Assembly: GCF_011386835.1 (NCBI RefSeq)
Contig: NC_088796.1
Span: forward strand, 68,151,468-68,215,467
Direction of reading: 5' to 3'
DNA from: Chrysemys picta bellii
Taxonomy: Eukaryota; Chordata; Testudines; Emydidae
Length of the DNA: 64,000 nucleotides
The notes beneath the pieces were generated by a model. The model did no database searches. It saw only the letters and a list, made by a program, of their open reading frames with translations, and had not been told where the DNA came from. Of this stretch, positions 54,640-64,000 are shown piece by piece (position 1 is the stretch's first letter; each line of letters opens with the position of its first letter). Made by a program: the position numbers and the translations under genes.

Positions 54640-55560
54640 CCATCCTCAATGCAGGACTCTGCACTTGTCCTTCTTGAACCTCATCAGGTTTCTTTTGGCC
54701 CAATCCTCTAATTTGTCTAGGTCCCTCTGTATCCTATCCCTACCCTCCAGTGTATCTACCACTCCTCCCAGTTTACTGTCATCTGCAAACTTGCTGAGAG
54801 AGCAGTCCACACCATCCTCCAGATCATTAATGAAGATATTGAACAAAACTGGCCCCAGGACCGACCCTTGGGGCACTCCGCTTGAAACTGGCTGCCAACT
54901 AGACATGAAGCCATTGATCACTACCCGTTGAGCCCGACGATCTAGCCAGCTTTCTATCCACCTTATAGTCCATTCATCCAGCCCATACTTCTCTACCTTG
55001 CTGGCAAGAATACTGTGGAAGACCATATCAAAAGCTTTGCTAAAGTCAAGGAATAACATGTCCACTGCTTTCCCCTCATCCACAGACCCAGTTATCTCCT
55101 CATAGAAGGCAATTAGGTTAGTCAGCCATGACTTGCCCTTGGTGAATCCATGCTGACTGTTCCTGATCACTTTCCTCTCCTCTAAGTGCTTCAGAATTGA
55201 TCCCTGGAGGACCTGCTCCATGATTTTTCCAGGGACTGAGATGAGGCTGACTGGCCTGTAATGCCCCGGATCCTCCTTCTTCCCTTTTTTAACGATTGGC
55301 ACTACATTAGCCTTTTTCCAGTCATCCGGGACCACCCCCGATTGCCATGAGTTTTCAAAGATAATGGCCAATGGCTCTGCAATCACATCTGCCAACTCCT
55401 TTAGCACCCTCGGATGCAGCGCATCCGGCACCATGGACTTGTGCTCGTCCAGTTTTTCTAAATAGTCCCGAACCACTTCTTTCACCACAAAGGGCTGGTC
55501 ACCTCCTCCCCATGCTGTGCTGCCCAGTGCAGCAGTCTGGGAGCTCACCTTGTTTGTGAA
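54640..55560 (-). pseudogene. CR1 reverse transcriptase segment
   Basis: An open frame of about 300 codons: [136 protein letters not shown] and catalytic FADD ([11 protein letters not shown]). It is the best-preserved reverse-transcriptase domain in the window. It ends at KDKCRVLH. The frame upstream of 55,560 is broken. Confidence 0.9.
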
Positions 55561-55569
55561 GACAGAGGC

Positions 55570-56345
55570 AAAAATGTATTGAGTACATTACCTTTTTTCA
55601 CATCCTCTGTCACTAGGTTGCCTCCCTCATTCAGTAAGGGGCCCACACTTTCTTTACTTTCTTCTTGCTGCTAACATACTTGAAGAAACCCTTCTTGTTA
55701 CTCTTAACATCTCTTGCTAGCTGCAACTCCAAGTGTAATTTGGCCTTCCTGATTTCACTCCTGCATGCCTGAGCAATATTTTTATACTCCTCCCTGGTCA
55801 TTTGTCCAATCTTGTACTTCTTGTAAGCTTCTTTTTTGCGTTTAAGATCAGCAAGGATTTCACTGTTAAGCCAAGCTGGTCACCTGCCATAATTACTATT
55901 CTTTCTACACATCGGGGTGTTTTTTTCCTGCAACCTCAATAAGGATTCTTTAAAATACAGCCAGCTTTCCTGGACTCCTTTCCCCCTCATGTTATTCTCC
56001 CAGGGGATCCTGCCCATCAGTTCCCTGAGGGAGTCAAAGTCTGCTTTTCTGAAGGCCAGGGTCTGTATTCTGCTGCTCTCCTTTCTTCTTTGTGTCAGGA
56101 TCCTGAACTGGACCATCTCATGGTCACTGCCACCCAGGTTCCCATCCACTTTTGCTTCCCCTACTAATTCTTCCCGGTTTGTGAGCAGCAGGTCTAGAAG
56201 AGCTCTGCCTCTAGTTGGTTCCTCCAGCACTTGCACCAGGAAATTGTCCCCTACACTTTCCAAAACCTTCCTGGATTGTCTGTGCACCGCTGTATTGCTC
56301 TCCCAGCAGATATCAGGGTGATTAAAGTCTCCCATGAGAACCAGG
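55570..56345 (-). pseudogene. CR1 endonuclease C-terminal part and linker
   Basis: The minus frame from about 56,345 down to 55,880 carries LVLMGDFNHPDICWESNTAV, LEEPTRGRALLDLLLTNREE, NLGGSDHEMVQFRI, the ends of the endonuclease domain (DFN and SDH motifs), then linker PWENNMRGKGVQESWLYFKE. The linker continues in broken frames to 55,570 (mirrored text for AWLNSEILADLKRKKE-like codons near 55,840). Codons above 56,345 in the same frame are not CR1. Confidence 0.85.
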
Positions 56346-56390
56346 GTGCTTCTACAGGTGCCTAAGCCTTTCTTTGCAGTAGAGAGTGTG

Positions 56391-56440
56391 GATGCCTCTA
56401 GAAGCTCTGGAAACAAGACAGAGGAAGCAACACCATGTGA
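56391..56440 (+). repeat. Short dispersed repeat, copy 1 (pair with 57,578-57,627)
   Basis: GCCTCTAGAAGCTCTGGAAA, CAAGACAGAGGAAG and CAACACCATGT match GCCTCTAGAAGCTTTGGAAA, CAAGGAGGAGGAAG and TAACACCATGT about 1.2 kb downstream in the same orientation. After each copy, roughly 110-160 bp on, an AT-rich ATTCTCTTGGT/ATACTCTTGGT phrase follows. Both may be remnants of one LTR-like family. Confidence 0.55.
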
Positions 56441-56900
56441 CCAACTAGCTCTCCACTGACTGACCCCATGTGGCCTGTGGAACTTAGCTTTACAGCCACT
56501 GGTATAAATTCTCTTGGTGTTAAATAGCATTGGCGATTCTGAAGCATGATGTTTTAAGGTGCAAAATTTCAGAGTAGTATGATTTGTCAGGATAGTGAAC
56601 TAATGACTATATGAACAGAAGTGATCAACAGCACAGATTTCAGACAATAACTGTGACATGCTATTTTATATACTGCAGACTGACAACATTGCTGTAATGA
56701 GGAATGACACAATTCTAACATCTTACAATACCTCCAGGCTAAATCCCTACAAGTGATATCCCCAACCTGTGACAACTAATTTTCCCTCTGGTAGTCAGAG
56801 AGAACCTTGCTGTAATGAGTCATGACACATTCCTGGCAATCTTATGCCGCTGTTCCCAAAGCTACTTAGTTAAATGATGTCCAGAATATGAGTTCCTTCT

Positions 56901-56960
56901 TCTGTGTGTGTGGGTGAAGGGTGGGGGTGGGGGTGGGGGTGGGGGTGGGGGTGTGTGGGG
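56901..56960 (+). repeat. (GGGGGT)n G-rich simple repeat
   Basis: GTGTGTGTGGGTGAAGGG is followed by at least six GGGGGT units, ending GTGTGTGGGG. The plus strand meets the G-quadruplex pattern (four or more G runs with one-base loops). Confidence 0.85.
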
Positions 56961-56962
56961 AG

Positions 56963-59900
56963 ATCAAGTGGTAGAGGGATTTGGCAGGATTACTTCAGTC
57001 ACTGAAATATTCTCATATGTTCAAATCCTATAAAATACATTTTCTTTTCTTAACAGCTCATAAAAAGGCTGGGCAATATGGATGGCTGCGTGAACTTCGG
57101 ATAGTAATCAACAAATGAGCTTTTTCATGTCTTATTTAGTGAATGGGTTATTTAATGATATAAATGTTTCTGTTTTAACAGAAATGTTTTTCTTAAGCAT
57201 AGTCAAGGAAAACTATATTGCACCTGATTATTGTCCTAACTTGGTGTTAAATTTGTAGACAGTGATATTAGAAACATATGCTAGTGACAGTAAAGGTTAT
57301 GCTGTGCCAGACAATTCTGTATTAGTGATTAGTTCATGAATTTATGCTATGTTTTGAATCGTCCTGCTAGCATTTAGAACACGAGTCTCTCAGTGATTGT
57401 TAGGAGATGTTATAGATTCACAATGGTATTTTAAATTGCTACAACTAATTCCCTGAAGAAAATTAATCATTTTTAGTTGTAAAGATAATTATGCTTTCTA
57501 GTAACAATTCTTGCAGTTGAGAGGAGGAAGGGAGACAGGACTAACAAGGACATCTGAAGTTACAGTAATTGTTAGTAGAAGCCTCTAGAAGCTTTGGAAA
57601 CAAGGAGGAGGAAGTAACACCATGTTCGGTATTCTTGCTCAGCTTCTGGTAGTCTGACAGAAAGTTGAGCTGTTGCTTTAGCGACACATCACACACCACT
57701 TACCACCCAAGTTTTATATATTTATATCTGGTGCCCATTAATACTCTTGGTTTGTGGCTGTTCATAAACCTCTGTTTTAAATAATTTATCATCATTTGGG
57801 CCAAAAGTTTATTAAGCGGTAATTTGACATAAAAGATGTCAGCCTGGATTCAGATATTTCCTGAATGAACATCAAGCAGTTTATTTTCAAGTTACGCAAA
57901 GCAACCAAAAACAAATAAAACAAAATCTCTCACACTTTTTAGCACCTGAATAACTTGATAAAAACACATAAAAAAAATTAGAACCTGATCCTGCAAATCT
58001 TTTCTTATGTGAATAGTCCAATTAAAGGTCTAAAATGATAGTTGTATTGTACCTTGGAGTCAGGAAATTGTGAACTTCTCAATAGTTAAATGACTTAAAT
58101 ATGACAGTCAACATAAAACAACTGCGCTTTGGTCAACATTTTCTAAAGACTACACTCGTTGGCTGAATTCATCCCTGGGATTTCAATGGAGTAACATTGG
58201 GGATGAATTTGGCTCACTCTGTCTAAAGCTATGATTGGCATGAGCAATTAAGCATACAAAGCCAGGTCTTCCAAGTGGTAATTTGCACACACAACATTGC
58301 TTTTGATTGTTAAACAAGAAATGAATGTCAAATAAGGGAGAAAATGCAGATTGCCAATAGTTTTTCCTGATAAATGTAAGAAAATTAATCCTGTACATTT
58401 GTATTACTCTCTTTTGTAAAAATAATTAAACGTTTAAATAAAAATTGATATATGTCAATGTAATAATACATTTTGTTCTGTTGTGTTTGGACACATTCCT
58501 TTCACCTTCCTGAACACTAGCGTCTAGATTCTTTACTCCACCTGATCTCACCTCAGCACAGCAGAGAGGTAGCACTACAGGGAGGCAGTTGCAGTTATTT
58601 GTTCTGCATCACCTGGCCTTGGGGGACGTTAGGCCTGCTGAGGAGCATTTCTTATTTAGGACATTGAGACTTTTCATCAGTAGAGGATTAGTATAGTGGA
58701 GCTCCACTATATCATGGCCCGTCCCACTGCTGCTCCTCCCTATCTCACCCCATCATTAAAGGATGCAGCTCTGTCCTTTTCACCACCTTTCTGCCAGTGA
58801 TAGCTTTTCTGCACAGATGAAAGAGCCACTGGCCATTTCTGGCCAATTTATATCCACTTGGCACCAATGAACCTACTGGGCTGGAGAATCTAGCCCCCAA
58901 TGTGTAACAGGACCACCAAAAAGTGTAGTACAGAGCCAAAATGTATAATAATTTCTTAGCTCTATCTACATGCAACTGTATGATTACATCTCTGAAAGCC
59001 ACATACATTTTGTAATATTCTTACTACATTCTTGTTCATATTTATATTACAGTAGTTCTCATAGGACTCAACGATGGCTCCATTGTGATAGAGACAAACA
59101 TATATGAAGAGAACCCCTGCCCCAGGCACTTTACAGTGTAACGGTCAAAATGTGATATATCCTTGCTGAAGTTGTATAAAACCTTATGGCACTGGAAGTC
59201 CCACTGAAGTCACTGGGGCTGCTTGTGGAGTAAGGTAGGACTCATTGTGCATAAGACCACTATTCCAGCCCTAGAATGATAAGTAATGCATGACGTGTCT
59301 GAATAGAGGATAAAATCAAGTATATACAGTTTTTTCTAAACATAGACATTTTCAAAATAATTAATAAAGTAAGTTCCAACTATCCTGACCTGACATCATA
59401 AATTGGCTGATCAAGTCTAGGCATTGCAGGAGTGGTGGATCTTGAGGCAATATTGTATATTTTGCTTTTGCTCAGTCTGAGAGGTCTGCTTAGGCATTGT
59501 AGGTTTGGATTTTCATTTCAGCTTATATGCTTTTGTTGAAAATGAACCAATCTTCACGGGTAATGTCCCTTTGGCTACCATTAAAACTTGTGGATCAGTC
59601 TATGCACAAAAAATACATGTGCAAAAATATACATGCAATAGTTTTTGCAGATCAGGTAATGGAAGATCCAAAAGGCTAGTTAGGCATTTGATTTGTGTGT
59701 GCAATGCAGTAATTTCATGTTCATTTTTTGGCATCTGAATCTACTTATTTAAAATTTAGCCCTTGAGTTTTATTTCACAGGATCAGAAATCCTGGCCTAT
59801 AGAATTACTGCTGAACTCTCCACTTCCGATTTGTCCTCTTGCTCCTTATTCTGGAATTTGTAATGATCACCAGGCAAAGTGTACTGGCCTTTTAAAAGAA

Positions 59901-59964
59901 AACCTTGCACTTTTGTTGCTCTGCCTGAGGGGGAAGAAGCATGAGGTGGTGTGGGGCAGAGAGG
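56963..59964. other. No gene recognised
   Basis: About 3 kb of AT-rich DNA, apart from the second short repeat copy at 57,578-57,627. Frames at 58,183-58,398, 58,745-59,008 and 59,505-59,738 have no recognised domain. Confidence 0.5.
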
Positions 59965-60018
59965 GTCTAGATCAGGCCTGCACAACTCGTAAAGAAGCAA
60001 GGCCCATATTACTCCAAA

Positions 60019-60142
60019 GGTATCAGAGGGGTAGCCATGTTAGTCTGGATCTGTAAAAAGCAACAAAGAGTCCTGTGGCACCGTACAGACTAACAGACGT
60101 ATTGGAGCATAACCTTTCGTGGATGAATACCCACTTCGTCAG
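60019..60142 (+). mobile_element. tRNA-derived turtle SINE nested in the hAT
   Basis: GGTATCAGAGGGGTAGCCAT, GTTAGTCTGGATCTGTAAAA, CCTGTGGCACCGTACAGACT and CTTTCGTGGATGAATACCCA form the standard head and body of the turtle SINE. A possible 8-bp duplication ACTCCAAA (60,011-60,018) and ACTCGAAA (60,143-60,150) flanks it, one mismatch, shorter than usual. Unlike the copies at 2.9 and 15.4 kb it is not folded back. Confidence 0.88.
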
Positions 60143-60356
60143 ACTCGAAAGAAAACAGATGAGGGCCGAAACCCACTGGCCCCCCAAAACTCCCCTCCTC
60201 CGCCAAGCACCGCCCAACCCCCCCGAAACACACCCCTACCCCAGCGCTGCCCCGCCCCGTGGAAACAACCCCCCTCCAGCGCCGCCTGCCCTGTGGAAAC
60301 AAACCCTCCTTCCCCAGTGCCGCCCCGCCGAAACAGCGGTATTGAACCTTGGTAAT

Positions 60357-60700
60357 ATGTTATAGTGGGCCCCTAAGGTAGTATAATTAAGGTAAAAGAA
60401 AAATGTCTTTTTGCTAGAAGTAGAATAAGATCTTCCCTCCACTTTGTAATCAATTGTCCTGTTGAATGAATGAGGTGTGAATGAGGAAGGTGTGGAAGGC
60501 AGGCATCTCCAGACAGCTGCAACCCTTGGAGAGGGGATGGGAGCCAGACCAAGGACAATCAAACTTGTCAAGTGGGCTGACTAGAGAACAGCAGACATAC
60601 TGATGGCCTCAGGGGTTCCCTTTGGGAACACCCTCTTTGCAGAATTGGGACGACCCCAGCCCAGAGAAAAGCAGCAAAAAGGACCAATATTTATGAGACA
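60357..60700 (+). mobile_element. Probable LTR remnant nested in the hAT
   Basis: AT-moderate text very unlike the C-rich host element: TGTTATAGTGGGCCCCTAAG, GAATGAATGAGGTGTGAATG, GAAGGTGTGGAAGGCAGGCA, CCAATATTTATGAGACACA. I recognise this as similar to a turtle ERV-type LTR, but a 5-bp duplication was not found and the limits are approximate. Confidence 0.4.
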
Positions 60701-61117
60701 CAAGATCAGTAGACCAGGTCAGCCATCGACTCGCCGCTCGCCTCCTCACCCCCACAAGTATAAAGCCTCCCTGCCGCTGCCCTCTCGCTCGGCTCGTCAT
60801 CCCCCCACCCTCCCGGCTCGCCTCCTCACCTCCCGCTTGCCTCCTCAGCCCCCCTCTCCCCCACCATCGACTCACCTGCCCCCCCGCCACTGCCCGCCTG
60901 CCCGCTTGGCTCGTCATCCCCCCACCCCCCTGGCTTGCCTCCTCACCCCCCGCTGCCTGCTCGCCTCCTCAGCCCCTGCCCATCCGCTGGCCAGCCAGCC
61001 AGCCATTGGCTTGCCCCACCCCGCCGCTTGCCTACTCACCCCCCGCAGGCCACACAGTGAGCCCACGTGGGCCACATGCGGCCCACGGGCCGTATGTTGT
61101 GCAGGCCTGGTCTAGAT

Positions 61118-64000
61118 CTAGAAATAAAGTTAACTATGCCCCAGTGTATACTCCCACTACATAAACCTGAGGCCTGTCTAAGCCTTATACATTCTGTGAG
61201 GCATGAGAGCCCCTTCTAGGCACATGGCTAGATCTATTTTCTTTTTATGTGCATGTAGCATGCCTGAACTCAAATAGACATTGTCAGATCAAAGTTAGCT
61301 TAAAAATTAAGGGTTTGTAAAATTACATTTTTACAAGAACTTAGACCAGTAAACATGCTCCAATGATTTTTTTTAATTGCAATGGAAACATTTTCCAAAC
61401 AAATGCACATACTCTTACAACATTTGCATTCCAATTATTCCAGCATTGTGCTAGTGCACAAGAATGTGAAGGTGTAATTTTATTAGAAACTATTAGCAAA
61501 ATAGTTACTAGTATTTTCATTATCCAAGCTGCAAAAAGTGCAGAAATTAAACAAGCAGCATAAACAATATGTACGTTTTTATTTTTTTTAGTTTTATTAC
61601 TTGAAATCCTGTGTGTCTACTGTAGCTCCACCCAGTGCAAAGGAAACAAGAAGTACTTTGAGACAGTAGAGTGATTATAGAGTAGGCAGCAAAGCTGAGC
61701 AGACCTGTGTTCTGCTTCTGTATAAGTCTGACCCCTAAAAACCTTAAAGACTCTGTTCAAAGTAGCAATTCACATAAGCTAGTTCCTACAGTAGCTTCTC
61801 TCATGTTTCTTACAAACATGTTTACTGTTGATCCTGAATGCTAGTAAATATGCACACATATCTAATGTATCTTTAATTCCAATTATTTGCAGATGCTGAC
61901 ATATATGTGCTGTTTGCTGCAAAATCTTTCTTCTTGTGTGACAGTTCAAAAGAAATTTCTTCTTTCTAAGTGTTCTCTGCAGGAACCTTATGGAGTCCTA
62001 TCTTGAATATCAGCCAGTGAGCTGACAGATTCCCTGTGCTGGCATTAAACATTGAAAAGAAACCAGACTTATTTAAATGCATGAAATAATTGCTGTCTGG
62101 GTCCAGTAAGAAGGGGTCATCACACTTCTCTTGCCCTCCCTGGAGTCCATGCAAAAATTCCCATTGATTTCAAGGGAAGCAGGATCAAGCCTTGGTGAGA
62201 ACATCTTTTCAAGAGATAAGAGAGCCATCTGCATTACATTATGATGTGGAATTCATTAGCAAAACAGGCTGTACAGGTTTTTATTTACAAGTTGACATAC
62301 ATGGGAACTAAGCTAAGAATAGCCACCAATCTCATAATTATCCATTTACAAAACAGCTGGAGCTCACAGACACTGTAACCACCCTGTTTGTTGTCTTTAT
62401 GAACTTACAAGAACATACTTTTTTCAACATGTTTGCTTGGAAGAACTGATGGTGAACTCAAGTCACTTAGGACATCTACTGAAATCTACTGAATTTAAAG
62501 GAAAGGCACAGCAGTTAAACCATATTTACATTTCAAAACAGAAAGAAGTCTGCATAGGATTATCAAAGCATCATTTCATGTAGATAGAAATATTTTATGC
62601 ATGCAGATGGTCTCTGGTATTTGGATCACTACCACAGAGAAGACAGGTAGTCACATAATGATACCTTACAGAAATATCTCACTTTTTGATCATTTACAGT
62701 TGTCTCTTTTTCTTCTTTTTTGTGTCAGTCGAAAAGTACATTTAAGCAACTGGTCATTTCAGTTAGAGAAAAAATTCTGTTCTACCCACTGAAATGTTTA
62801 GCATTCAACAAATCTTTTCTGGTGCTGATTCAAAAATGTAAAAACTATTCTGTGCTGTATTCTTGAAGGGAACATCTAATTTTTTTTCCCCCAACAGGAA
62901 AAACTAACAGGACTTGACTCTGGAGTTTAGGATTTTAATACTTCTAAAAATAGTTCATTTTAGATCTATCTAGGTACTTCTATAGCCCCTTTCACCTAAC
63001 AACTGAATATCACCACAGTATCCAACTGAAAGCAAATACTTTTGAGAAACATCTGACTTCAAGATGAGTGTATTGTAAACATCTTGAGGATGAGGTTCAC
63101 TTTCCCACAAATCCTACCAGTCTATTGTCAATTCCTTTAATATGGCCTGTTTCTGTATTTTCTTCTTAGTGACTAACACCAGCTTCCACTATAGCAAAGC
63201 TGAGAAGATAATGCACATGTGGCCTTCTCTGCTGCTCTTCAATTTGACATAAAGCAAAGCAATGGGCATGCTCGGGTCTCGCAGTCAATTCCCAACTCTA
63301 CCACTTAAAGGCCATCCCCATCATATCTCTGGTTCTGGTGCCAGACAGACAGAAGTCTCTCGGCTGCACACCTCCCCATCACTCTCTGCTATTGAGAATA
63401 AGGAGTACATCCTGCAGTTGCTCCCATCCATTTCAGGTTTCTGTCACTCTTTGGAGGCCCAAAAATGGTAAGCTGTGAGTGGCAAGAAATGTTCTAATAG
63501 TAGTGCAATGCAAACACGTCCTCCACCCTCACCCCCTCACAAACACCAACTGAGCAAACCTGACCTATTGTGGGGTGTTAACGCACTCAGAGCTTGTGTG
63601 AGGTGAATGGGGGCCAGAAGGGAGCAATTAACCTGATATGCAGCTCCTGGAGGGAAGCAAGGGATTGATTAGACCTAATTGCAGAGAAAGCACAGCTGGT
63701 GGAGGAGCTGGGACAGGATTATAAAGCCTGGAAGTAAGACTAGGAAGGAGGTCTACAGTCACTTCTTAGAGGGAAAAGGAGTTAGTTAGGGACCAGGCAG
63801 TAATCCAAGGAAGGAATAAACTCTAGGGTCATGCCCTGGGTTAGGGAGCTGGCAAGAGAATGAAAGGGGTGAGGTAGCCATGGGGAGTAGAGGAATCTCA
63901 AGAAGTAAACCCAGAAATAGACAACCAGATTGACTGGGGGGAAATAGCAAGAGGGATTTGAGATTGAGCAGAGCATGGTTATTGGGCAGAGAGTCCCTAG
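61118..64000. other. No gene recognised
   Basis: About 2.9 kb of AT-rich DNA. From about 63,590 to 63,960 the sequence becomes GA-rich (CAGCTCCTGGAGGGAAGC, CACAGCTGGTGGAGGAGCTG, TATAAAGCC near 63,720, AATAAA at about 63,815), which has the outline of an LTR, but no boundaries were found. Frames are short and without domains. Confidence 0.45.

Larger units (their letters stand above)
54431..56365 (-). mobile_element. CR1 LINE (avian-like subfamily), about 1.9 kb, 5'- and 3'-incomplete
   Basis: Read on the minus strand: endonuclease C-terminal part, linker, reverse transcriptase, and the start of the C-terminal region, ending near 54,431 without the 3' UTR. It has higher GC content than the 4.4-kb copy and a different protein subfamily. 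Stop codons and frameshifts separate the domains, so it is dead. Confidence 0.9.
59973..61109. mobile_element. hAT element, 1,137 bp, enlarged by nested insertions
   Basis: A perfect 8-bp target duplication GTCTAGAT (59,965-59,972 and 61,110-61,117). Termini are CAGGCCTGCACAACTCG and (reverse complement) CAGGCCTGCACAACATAC. The right subterminal text GGCCACATGCGGCCCACGGG is typical of this turtle family. A SINE lies at 60,019-60,142 and a probable LTR remnant at about 60,357-60,700; the rest is C-rich repeats of CTCGCCTCCTCACCCCC. No transposase. Confidence 0.93.

Noticed and set aside
54431..56365. Reverse transcriptase as evidence of an endogenous retrovirus
   Set aside because: The motifs ([23 protein letters not shown]...SDH endonuclease) are those of CR1 non-LTR retrotransposons, not of retroviral polymerase.
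60603..61115. 170-codon plus frame rich in PPTP/LPAR repeats
   Set aside because: It lies on the C-rich repeats of the hAT element and crosses its right terminus.
1..64000. CRISPR arrays, operons, insertion sequences of bacterial type
   Set aside because: No regularly spaced direct repeats and no bacterial gene organisation. Repeats and splice signals are vertebrate.

Overview
The window is vertebrate nuclear DNA and almost certainly comes from a turtle (a cryptodiran). It has no bacterial or viral gene organisation. It shows the repeat spectrum known from turtles: many 5'-truncated CR1 LINE copies in both orientations, tRNA-derived SINEs of the turtle type, L2-like LINE remnants, gypsy/ERV-like solo LTRs, and many hAT and PIF/Harbinger DNA transposons and their MITEs. 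I found no exon of a recognisable host protein gene. Background sequence is AT-rich and intergenic or intronic.

Layout. 1-3.1 kb: nested MITEs, a CR1 fragment and a fold-back SINE. 3.5-4.16 kb: a CpG island with four CCAAT boxes and GC boxes, the only good candidate for a host promoter. 4.17-7.65 kb: a degenerate CA-rich minisatellite split by a 2.56-kb CR1 (minus strand) and by a Harbinger MITE. 7.65-8.77 kb: a C-rich element, a palindromic hAT MITE and a CR1 scrap. 8.8-15.4 kb: little recognisable. 15.4-16.1 kb: a second, larger fold-back retroposon. 16.43-22.48 kb: an old inverted-repeat element split by a nearly complete 4,980-bp hAT transposon with a perfect 8-bp target duplication; its broken transposase gene is in turn split by a 756-bp solo LTR. 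24.6-29.2 kb: L2 and CR1 scraps and two hAT MITEs.

29,591-34,441 is the most informative unit: a complete PIF/Harbinger transposon flanked by TTA duplications. It carries (a) a DDE transposase frame with two in-frame stops, (b) on the opposite strand an apparently intact two-exon Myb/SANT-like DNA-binding protein gene, and (c) a third open frame on the plus strand inside the Myb intron, with its own poly(A) signal and no family I recognise. Transposase and Myb-like protein are known to work together in this superfamily; the third frame has no known role.

35-64 kb: more CR1 copies (plus strand at 35.1, 43.2 and 45.2 kb; minus strand at 54.4-56.4 kb), hAT elements at 39.79, 49.10 and 59.97 kb (the last holding a nested SINE and a probable LTR), a Harbinger MITE at 46.82 kb, a solo LTR at 53.21 kb, and long stretches without recognisable features. 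Transposon boundaries marked with target-site duplications were read directly from the sequence; family names rest on recognised motifs, without a database search.
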